Source: JANOBJ01 sp031411575 (GTDB taxonomy: Bacteria; Pseudomonadota; Gammaproteobacteria; Burkholderiales; Burkholderiaceae_C). From it: a stretch of DNA of 11,598 bases. Shown piece by piece: positions 7,073-11,598 of the stretch; position 1 is the first letter of the stretch, and the number at the start of each line of letters is the position of its first letter. The notes below the pieces were generated by a model, which saw only the letters and a program-made list of their open reading frames with translations, was not told the DNA's origin and did no database searches. The translations under genes were made by a program, and so were the position numbers. The stretch spans positions 1 to 11,598 of the forward strand of contig JANOBJ010000282.1 of NCBI GenBank assembly GCA_031411575.1. Reading direction: 5' to 3'.

Positions 7073-8506
7073 ATGACGAACAAAACAACCATGAACCGAC
7101 GCAATTTTTTTGGCGGTGCCGCCATGACGGCCGTGGCTGCGGCCTCGGTCAGCAAAGTCGCAATGGCCGCATTGCCCGAGCCCGTGCTGATGACCAAGCC
7201 CGACACCGCGCCCCCGCTGGTGCCCACGTCTGGCCAGCCGTACAACCCGGTGGTCACCCTGAACGGCTGGACCCTGCCCTGGCGCATGAACAACGGCGTG
7301 AAGGAGTTTCACCTGGTGGCCGAACCCGTGGTGCGCGAAATGTCGCCTGGCTTCAAGGTCAACATGTGGGGCTACAACGGCCAGAGCCCGGGACCGACCA
7401 TTGAGGTGGTGGAGGGCGACCGCGTGCGACTGTTCGTCACCAACAAGCTGCCCGAACACACCACCATCCATTGGCACGGCCAGCGCCTGCCCAACGGCAT
7501 GGACGGGGTGGGCGGGCTGAACCAGAAGCAGATTCCGGTGGGCAAGACGTTTGTCTATGAGTTCATCGCGCGCCGGCCGGGCACCTTCATGTACCACCCC
7601 CATGCCGACGAGATGACGCAAATGGCCATGGGCATGATGGGTTTCTGGGTCACTCACCCCAAGGCCAGGCACCCACTGATCGACACCGTCAACCGCGACT
7701 TCTGCTTCCTGCTCAATGCCTACGACGTGGACCCGGGCAGCCTGACGCCCAAGATCAACACCATGCTCGATTTCAATATCTGGAGCTGGAACAGCCGCGT
7801 GTTTCCGGGCATCGAGTCGCTCAATGTGCGGCTGAATGACAAGGTGCGCATCCGCATCGGCAACCTGACGATGACCAACCACCCGATCCACCTGCACGGG
7901 CACGAATTTCAGGTGACCGGCACCGATGGTGGCCCCACGCCAAAGGCCGCGCGCTGGCATGAAGTCACCACCGACGTGGCCGTGGGCCAGATGCGGCAGG
8001 TCGAGTTTCTGGCCGACGAAGAAGGCGACTGGGCCTTTCACTGCCACAAGAGCCACCACACCATGAACGCCATGGGCCACGATGTGCCCACGATGATCGG
8101 CGTGGACCACCGTGGGCTGGTGAAGAAGATCCAGAAACTGGTGCCCGATTACATGGTGATGGGCGAGCGCGGCATGGCCGACATGGGCGAAATGGAGATG
8201 CAGATCCCCGACAACACCGCGCCCATGATGACCGGCACCGGGCCGTATGGTCCGGTGGAAATGGGTGGCATGTTCACCACGCTCAAGGTCCGCAAGGACC
8301 AGCCGGCGGGCAACTACAAAGATCCCGGCTGGTTCAAGCAGCCTGCGGGCACACAGGCCTTTGAATGGGCGGGCGATCTGCCGGCGCCAGCACGCTTCAA
8401 AGCTGAAACCGCCTCCAACAACGGGTTTGTGCCTGGACTGAACAACCCCGACGCCAAGACCCTGCAAGTGCAGATCCGCAAGCCCAACGGCCACTCGGGC
8501 CACTGA
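7073..8506 (+). CDS. Tat-exported two-domain multicopper oxidase with Met-rich C-terminal extension
   Basis: The product (477 residues; an alternative ATG at 7091 removes six) is predicted to oxidise Cu(I) in the periplasm using O2. A twin-arginine signal NRRNFFGG (8-15) ends near AMA (32). All four copper motifs are present: H133-W-H135-G, H175-P-H177, H270PIHLHGHEF279 and H323-C324-H325...H329...M334, the last supplying the type 1 site. Only 137 residues separate HWHG from HPIH, against about 300 or more in three-domain CueO/CopA. So the middle domain is absent and this is a two-domain enzyme with the type 1 site in its second domain. About 143 residues follow M334, including ten Met between 361 and 400, and the end is NGHSGH. 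No ribosome binding site is obvious; it starts seven bases after the TolC stop. The adjacent cupredoxin is a likely partner. Confidence 0.95.
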   Translation: MTNKTTMNRRNFFGGAAMTAVAAASVSKVAMAALPEPVLMTKPDTAPPLVPTSGQPYNPVVTLNGWTLPWRMNNGVKEFHLVAEPVVREMSPGFKVNMWGYNGQSPGPTIEVVEGDRVRLFVTNKLPEHTTIHWHGQRLPNGMDGVGGLNQKQIPVGKTFVYEFIARRPGTFMYHPHADEMTQMAMGMMGFWVTHPKARHPLIDTVNRDFCFLLNAYDVDPGSLTPKINTMLDFNIWSWNSRVFPGIESLNVRLNDKVRIRIGNLTMTNHPIHLHGHEFQVTGTDGGPTPKAARWHEVTTDVAVGQMRQVEFLADEEGDWAFHCHKSHHTMNAMGHDVPTMIGVDHRGLVKKIQKLVPDYMVMGERGMADMGEMEMQIPDNTAPMMTGTGPYGPVEMGGMFTTLKVRKDQPAGNYKDPGWFKQPAGTQAFEWAGDLPAPARFKAETASNNGFVPGLNNPDAKTLQVQIRKPNGHSGH

Positions 8507-8529
8507 ATCCATCCATCCAAGGAGTACCC

Positions 8530-9018
8530 ATGAAGAAACGCACGTTCGCCCTCGCCGCCCTAATGCTGCCAATCGCGGCCCCATTCGCCTGGGCGCACAG
8601 CGACAAGGCACATCCCAAGAAAGCCGCTGTGGTGAAAAAAGAGCAGAAACCCTGGGGTATTGCGGGCGACGAGAAAGCCGTCACCCGCACGATCGAGATT
8701 GCGATGGCCGACAACATGCGCTTCACTCCGGATCGCATTCAGGTCAAGCAGGGCGAGACGGTACGTCTGGTCCACCGCAACAACGGCAAGATGATGCATG
8801 AGTTCGTGATCGGTACCAAGGCCGATCTGGAGGAGCATGCGGCCCTGATGGTGAAGTTTCCGAACATGGAGCACGACGAGCCGTACATGGCGCACGTGCC
8901 CCCCGGAAAAAAAGGCCGGATCGTCTGGACCTTCAACCGGCCGGGCGAGTTCGAATTTGCCTGCCTGATTGCCGGCCATTACCAGGCGGGAATGAAGGGC
9001 GCGATCACGGTTTCGTGA
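8530..9018 (+). CDS. periplasmic cupredoxin (CopI/plastocyanin-like blue copper protein)
   Basis: This 162-residue protein has a signal peptide ending FAWA (about 22) and then a Lys/His-rich stretch. A single cupredoxin domain (about 52-162) carries a complete type 1 copper set: His90 in MMHEF, Cys145, His150 and Met155 in CLIAGHYQAGM. The insert EEHAALMVKFPNMEHDEPYM (101-120) adds Met and His residues that could bind extra copper. The sequence resembles CopI-type cupredoxins of copper-resistance loci. The start is well supported by AAGGAG at 8519-8524. It lies 23 bp after the oxidase and is probably co-transcribed with it. Likely roles are copper buffering or electron transfer to or from the oxidase; which one cannot be told from sequence. 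Confidence 0.93.
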   Translation: MKKRTFALAALMLPIAAPFAWAHSDKAHPKKAAVVKKEQKPWGIAGDEKAVTRTIEIAMADNMRFTPDRIQVKQGETVRLVHRNNGKMMHEFVIGTKADLEEHAALMVKFPNMEHDEPYMAHVPPGKKGRIVWTFNRPGEFEFACLIAGHYQAGMKGAITVS

Positions 9019-9039
9019 GCGCCATTGCCCCGCGTTGCC

Positions 9040-9804
9040 ATGATTCTCCTGCCCCGCTTTTACCTGCCCCGCTTTTACCTGCCGCGCCAAGGCCCTGACC
9101 GCGAACGCGCGCTCCAACGCTACCGCGATCTCGCGCAGGGCTATGACGCGACCTGCACCCGGATCGAACGCGTACGGCTTGACGCCATCGAAGCGCTGAA
9201 TCTGCGCCCCGGGGAGACGGTGTTTGACGTGGCCTGCGGGACGGGCAAGACGCTGATCGAACTTGCCCACCGCGTGGGCCCAACAGGGCATGTGGTGGGC
9301 ATAGAACAGTCGCCAGAAATGACCGCGATCGCCAGAAAGCGCATCGCAAGCGCCGGCCTGCAGGGGCGTGTCGAAATGGTGATGGCACCGGCCGAAGAAG
9401 CCAACCTGACCGGCAAGGCCGACGCCATGCTGTTTTGCTTCACGCAGGACGTGCTTCAGTGCACACCGGCGTTGATGCGGCTGGCTGCCAACGCGGCAAG
9501 TGATTGCCGCGTTGCGGTGGTCGGCGTTCGCCTGCAGCCCTGGTGGTACGCCTGGCCGGTCAACCTGTTCATGCTGGTACGCAGCCGGCATTGCTTCACC
9601 GCCACGCGCGGGCTGCGTGCACCGTGGGCGCCACTGGCCCGGCTGTGCGAGCGCTTTGCAGTCGTGCGCAGCTACCACGCAGGCATGACCTACCTGGCCG
9701 TCGGGCGGCTGCGTGGCGGTGAACCTCGCACACAACGTGACAAATCGGACGGGCTGCCCGTCCGCAGAAACGACCCGTCACACGTTTATCAGTCAACCAT
9801 TTAA
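9040..9804 (+). CDS. class I SAM-dependent methyltransferase, substrate unknown
   Basis: From the ATG at 9040 this encodes 254 residues. A TTG at 9025 would add five; neither has a convincing Shine-Dalgarno. A Rossmann methyltransferase domain is clear. Motif I is VFDVACGTGKT (about residues 62-72), the post-I acidic strand is VVGIEQSPEM (about 85-94), and later strands contain ADAMLFCFTQDVLQC. No signal peptide or TM is evident, so it should be cytoplasmic, unlike nearly every neighbour. The N-terminus LPRFYLPRFYLPRQ comes from a 15-bp tandem repeat. The last 25-30 residues (after VGRLRGG) are polar and encoded over a strong hairpin, so they may be a read-through extension. The substrate is not identifiable. 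Several Cys are present, but I cannot match the ArsM pattern. Confidence 0.82.
   Translation: MILLPRFYLPRFYLPRQGPDRERALQRYRDLAQGYDATCTRIERVRLDAIEALNLRPGETVFDVACGTGKTLIELAHRVGPTGHVVGIEQSPEMTAIARKRIASAGLQGRVEMVMAPAEEANLTGKADAMLFCFTQDVLQCTPALMRLAANAASDCRVAVVGVRLQPWWYAWPVNLFMLVRSRHCFTATRGLRAPWAPLARLCERFAVVRSYHAGMTYLAVGRLRGGEPRTQRDKSDGLPVRRNDPSHVYQSTI
9048..9086. repeat. 15-bp tandem repeat at the start of the methyltransferase gene
   Basis: The unit CCTGCCCCGCTTTTA occurs exactly twice (9048-9062 and 9063-9077), followed by a third, partial and imperfect copy to about 9086. Because the unit is a multiple of three it expands the N-terminus in frame as LPRFY-LPRFY-LPR. This looks like recent slippage. 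It sits before the conserved methyltransferase fold and may have little functional effect. Confidence 0.8.
9746..9764. repeat. perfect 8-bp inverted repeat (strong hairpin) near the end of the methyltransferase gene
   Basis: CGGACGGG-CTG-CCCGTCCG forms an eight-pair all-perfect stem with a three-base loop. It is flanked further out by GTGAC (9737-9741) and GTCAC (9777-9781), which could extend it as a second stem. No T-run follows on the + strand, so a classic intrinsic terminator is unlikely. It lies 63 bp before the CusF-like start. It could attenuate transcription, protect an mRNA end, or be chance in GC-rich coding DNA. Confidence 0.5.
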
Positions 9805-9826
9805 CCAACCTCAAAGGGCCATCACC

Positions 9827-10201
9827 ATGAAATCCATCATCACTTCTACCCTGTTCGCGTTTGCTTCGTTGGGGGCTGCCGCGCAAACGCCGGCCAACCA
9901 CGCCGGCCACCATGACACCAAGCCAGAGACCAAGGTTGCGCAGGCGGCACCCGCGCCCGCTCCGGCCGCCAAGACTGACATGGCCGAAGGCGAGATCCGC
10001 AAGATCGACAAGGACGCCAAAAAGGTCACCCTCAAGCACGGCCCCATCAAGAACCTGGACATGCCTGGCATGACCATGGTGTTTCAGGTCAAGGACATGT
10101 CGCTGATGGACAAGCTGGCGGTGGGCGACAAGATTCTGTTCACAGCCGAGCAGCAACAGGGCGCCTATGTGGTCACTGGCGCGGAGAAGGCGCCAAAGTG
10201 A
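9827..10201 (+). CDS. CusF-like periplasmic copper/silver-binding protein
   Basis: This 124-residue protein has a signal peptide ending GAAAQ (about 20), a His-bearing mature N-terminus (NHAGHHD) and an Ala/Pro linker. A CusF OB-fold domain follows (about 52-120). The metal-site region reads H71-GPIKNLD-M79-PG-M82-T-M84. Aligned from memory to E. coli CusF (H36, W44, M47, M49), the His and two Met are kept. The capping Trp is replaced by Met79, giving a His/Met3 site. The start is supported by AAAGGG at 9813-9818; an open in-frame extension upstream is rejected. The likely role is delivering Cu(I)/Ag(I) to an HME-RND pump. Its stop overlaps the next gene as GTGA. Confidence 0.93.
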   Translation: MKSIITSTLFAFASLGAAAQTPANHAGHHDTKPETKVAQAAPAPAPAAKTDMAEGEIRKIDKDAKKVTLKHGPIKNLDMPGMTMVFQVKDMSLMDKLAVGDKILFTAEQQQGAYVVTGAEKAPK

Positions 10202-10371
10202 ACGCCTGGTTGCCATGCGCCTATGCCGTCGGTCTGATCGGCGTGGGCATGCTGGTTGCAGGCGCAGCGGGCTACTGGCTGGGCCGCTACCGCGAACAGT
10301 TGGCTTTGCTGGAGCAGTTTCCGTCCAAGTTTTCGATGCGCGGCGCCAGCGTGCATCGGCCACTTCGTTGA
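10198..10371 (+). CDS. 57-residue single-TM microprotein, function unknown
   Basis: A GTG start at 10198 overlaps the CusF-like stop (GTGA) and opens a 57-codon frame ending TGA at 10369-10371. The product begins MNAWLPC, has one clear hydrophobic helix (about 8-28, Gly/Ala/Val-rich, ending GYWLG), and then a charged tail RYREQLALLEQFPSKFSMRG. This is a plausible small inner-membrane protein with a cytoplasmic or periplasmic amphipathic tail. I do not recognise a family. Translational coupling and a coherent TM-plus-charged-tail design argue for a real gene, but its size leaves room for doubt. A role in tethering or adapting the CusF-like protein to a pump is speculation. Confidence 0.6.
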   Translation: MNAWLPCAYAVGLIGVGMLVAGAAGYWLGRYREQLALLEQFPSKFSMRGASVHRPLR

Positions 10372-10397
10372 CGGCAGCTTGTCGCAGTCGGTATCAT
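10368..10397 (+). promoter_or_regulatory. sigma70-type promoter TTGACG-N18-TATCAT for the second CxxCxxCxxC gene
   Basis: TTGACG (10368-10373) and TATCAT (10392-10397) are separated by 18 bp, a reasonable sigma70 pair. The expected start of transcription, about seven bases after the -10, falls at or next to the ATG at 10405. No ribosome binding site is present, so the message may be leaderless. I see no CueR-like dyad or CusR/CopR-like box in the spacer. The -35 overlaps the stop of the microprotein gene. Confidence 0.5.
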
Positions 10398-10404
10398 TTG
10401 TGCC

Positions 10405-10827
10405 ATGCGGTACCTTGTCGTTGCGCTCATGATTGCCTTGCTGCCCGTGCGTGCGTGGGTGGGTAACGCAATGGCGGTTGACCGGGGCGCGTGGCAATTG
10501 AATGCTACAAATAATATAGCAACAAATGACCAGCTGGCAAGGACAACAGGGCTTAATGGCACTGAATTTCAACAACCAGCGCCTGTCGAGTGCCCGATGG
10601 CCGCGCTGTTCAGCGCCCCTTCGCCATCAGGCGATCAGACGCCGTCGGCCGTGCCCGACGCGCCTTGCGGCAGCTGCGACACCTGCGAGCTGTGCCTGGC
10701 GATCGTCACGGTAGCCGCGCCGCTCGCTTGGGTCCAACCAGCCGGGCTGCACGCGCCACCCGGGGTCGATGGCTACGCTTTCTCTAGCGCCGAGCCGCTC
10801 GCAGGCTTCAAGCCGCCCATTTCCTGA
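10405..10827 (+). CDS. small secreted Cys-rich protein with CxxCxxCxxC cluster (copy 2), function unknown
   Basis: This 140-residue protein is a diverged paralogue of the one at 4725-5159. It shares the N-terminal signal-like segment (ALLPVRAWVGNAMA), Cys63 in VECPMAA, a cluster C88-x2-C91-x2-C94-x2-C97, and the terminal GFKPPIS. The His after the last Cys in copy 1 is Leu here, and the central linkers do not align. Part of the linker (ATNNIA) is encoded by an AT-rich 17-bp palindrome at 10504-10520. Conservation of five cysteines across otherwise diverged copies suggests that they are functional. It lies between the microprotein and a TolC-family gene. No Shine-Dalgarno is visible. Thiol metal binding is the leading but untested idea. 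Confidence 0.8.
   Translation: MRYLVVALMIALLPVRAWVGNAMAVDRGAWQLNATNNIATNDQLARTTGLNGTEFQQPAPVECPMAALFSAPSPSGDQTPSAVPDAPCGSCDTCELCLAIVTVAAPLAWVQPAGLHAPPGVDGYAFSSAEPLAGFKPPIS
10504..10520. repeat. 17-bp AT-rich mini-palindrome GCTACAAATAATATAGC in a coding region
   Basis: The outer arms GCTA/TAGC are perfect. The centre is AT-rich and imperfect. Length, arms, flanking AT and codon phase match the element at 5597-5613. The surrounding 30 bp is clearly lower in GC than the gene around it, as expected for an inserted mini-element. It adds N-A-T-N-N-I-A to the linker, a stretch with no counterpart in copy 1 of the protein. Confidence 0.5.
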
Positions 10828-10857
10828 CTTTCCCGCCCGTAGTCCGTCCGTTTTCGG
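10804..10857 (+). repeat. duplicated block with UUUU-loop hairpin, copy 2
   Basis: This is the counterpart of the block at 5136-5190. It spans the final GFKPPIS codons, the stop, and the shared core GTAGTCCGTCCG-TTTT-CGG. The hairpin here is CGTCCG-TTTT-CGGCCG with one internal T/C mismatch, at the same stem position as the T/T mismatch in copy 1. It lies 53 bp before the start of the second TolC-family gene. Confidence 0.6.
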
Positions 10858-10909
10858 CCGCCCCCGCGGCTGTTTGCGGGTCGTGCCCCGTTTTCAGGAG
10901 AAAGTCACC

Positions 10910-11598
10910 ATGAAGCACCGCCCTGCCAACCGCAGCCGGCCCGCTGTTCTGCCGTCCCGCCCTGTACTGTTTCACGTGCTGTGCGCTGCGATTCTGACCG
11001 TCTCGTCGCTGGCACCCCCCAAAGCGAGCGCGCAGGGGCTGAGCTACCCACAGGCGCTGCAGCTCGCCACGGAACAAGCCAGCACGCTGACAGCACGGAC
11101 GGCTGCGGTACAAGGCGCTGTGGCGCTGGAGAGCGGCGCTACGGCATTGCCCGCACCCAAACTGCTGCTGGGCATTGACAACCTGCCGATCAACGGCCCG
11201 GACCGGCAGAGCCTGACGCGTGACTTCATGACCATGCGCCAGATCGGCTGGATGCAGGATGTGCCGAATCGCGCGCTGCGTGGGGCGCGCAGCGACACCG
11301 CGCTGGCCCGGACCGAGCGCGAACGCGCCCTGCTGCAAGCTGAACGCGTGACGGTCAGGCGCGAAGTGGCGCTCGCATGGCTGGCGCGCTACTTCGCGGA
11401 GCGCCGCCTGGCGCTGTTTGCCGAACTGGAGCGCGAGAACCAGCTGTTGCAGGACACAGCTGCCGCCCGTGTGGTGGGCGGCAGCACACAGCCGGCTGAC
11501 GCCTTGATGATCCGGCAGGAAGCACTGACGCTGGCCGACCGGCGCGATGAGCTGCAACGCGACCTGGCCCGCCAGCGTGCGGCGCTGCGCCGCTGGGT
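10910..11598 (+). CDS. TolC-family outer-membrane efflux protein, 3' end missing
   Basis: The frame starts at ATG 10910, preceded by AGGAG at 10896-10900, and stays open to the window edge (229 full codons). A signal-like N-terminus with a hydrophobic core (about 19-37) ends near ASAQ (43). No lipobox is seen, unlike the TolC gene at 5644. The start of an outer-membrane-factor domain follows: LSYPQALQLATEQAS, then PAPKLLLGIDNLPIN, then FMTMRQIGWMQDVPNR, and long Arg/Glu/Ala-rich helices. The DNLPIN...FMTMR.IG..Q..P pattern is one I associate with CusC/CzcC-like factors that open metal-efflux operons. By that precedent a membrane-fusion protein and an HME-RND permease should follow outside the window. 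It shares little sequence with the first TolC. Confidence 0.88.
   Translation, partial: MKHRPANRSRPAVLPSRPVLFHVLCAAILTVSSLAPPKASAQGLSYPQALQLATEQASTLTARTAAVQGAVALESGATALPAPKLLLGIDNLPINGPDRQSLTRDFMTMRQIGWMQDVPNRALRGARSDTALARTERERALLQAERVTVRREVALAWLARYFAERRLALFAELERENQLLQDTAAARVVGGSTQPADALMIRQEALTLADRRDELQRDLARQRAALRRW

Noticed and set aside
6986..8611. Long open frame of 541 codons on the minus strand
   Set aside because: It is antisense to the multicopper oxidase, whose copper motifs are all in the + frame. The minus translation is His/Arg/Gly-rich without motifs, typical of a high-GC shadow frame. The long minus frames at 5650-6801 and 8560-9735 were rejected for the same reason.
9746..9764. 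Intrinsic terminator at the strong hairpin
   Set aside because: No run of T follows on the + strand, and on the minus strand only a weak ATTTGT follows. No minus-strand gene ends there.
9040..9804. Assignment of the methyltransferase as ArsM or another metalloid methylase
   Set aside because: Several cysteines are present, but I cannot place them at the conserved ArsM positions, and no arsenic genes are visible. The substrate is left open.
9713..9826. Upstream start for the CusF-like gene inside the methyltransferase gene
   Set aside because: The ATG at 9827 has a proper AAAGGG site and begins a clean signal peptide. The extension is polar and out of frame with a real gene.
10368..10397. 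CueR/MerR-type copper promoter
   Set aside because: The spacer is 18 bp rather than 19-20 and has no dyad symmetry, so I call it only a generic sigma70 promoter.
10772..10788. A third 17-bp GCTA...TAGC string
   Set aside because: Only the outer four bases pair, the centre is not AT-rich, and the codons encode residues aligned with the conserved FASAE region of the other copy, so it is most likely chance.

Overview
The window is a high-GC stretch (roughly 60-65% G+C by eye) from a betaproteobacterium. Burkholderiales, and most likely a Comamonadaceae-type genome, fits best. The basis is codon use, the style of the HME-RND, cupredoxin and two-domain oxidase sequences, and two GCTA...TAGC mini-palindromes of a kind I remember from that family. 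All supported genes are on the + strand, are tightly packed, and nearly all encode exported or membrane proteins. It reads as an accessory copper/heavy-metal resistance cluster.

Layout. Bases 1-2715 are the 3' part of an HME-RND efflux permease, with its N-terminus outside the window. It is followed by a small His-containing periplasmic protein (2756-3130) and, with an ATGA overlap, a small lipoprotein (3127-3516). Bases 3564-4654 hold a disulfide module: a BdbC/DsbB-like membrane protein overlapping a membrane-anchored DsbA-like thioredoxin-fold protein. Bases 4725-5159 encode a small secreted protein with a CxxCxxCxxC cluster. Next come a second small secreted protein (5273-5647) and, again by ATGA overlap, a TolC-type outer-membrane lipoprotein (5644-7065). 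A Tat-exported two-domain multicopper oxidase (7073-8506) and a one-domain cupredoxin (8530-9018) follow, then a class I methyltransferase (9040-9804), a CusF-like metallochaperone (9827-10201) and a 57-residue single-TM microprotein (10198-10371). A second copy of the CxxCxxCxxC protein (10405-10827) precedes a second TolC-family gene that runs off the right edge (10910-11598).

How it may work together (inference from family knowledge): the RND permease and TolC channels expel metal from the periplasm. The CusF-like protein would deliver Cu(I)/Ag(I). The multicopper oxidase would oxidise Cu(I) to Cu(II), with the cupredoxin as copper or electron carrier. The DsbB/DsbA pair could maintain the thiol state of periplasmic cysteine proteins, of which the two CxxCxxCxxC proteins are the obvious local candidates. 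The right edge looks like the start of a second efflux operon (TolC first), so the window probably lies between two efflux systems.

The least explained part is the duplicated unit formed by the CxxCxxCxxC gene, a conserved UUUU-loop hairpin and a downstream outer-membrane-factor gene. It occurs at 4713-5190 and again at 10392-10857. Both copies start with TATCAT 6-7 nt before the ATG and lack a ribosome binding site, which suggests leaderless mRNAs. I find no CRISPR, tRNA, rRNA, IS element or transposase, and no gene-free stretch longer than about 120 bases.
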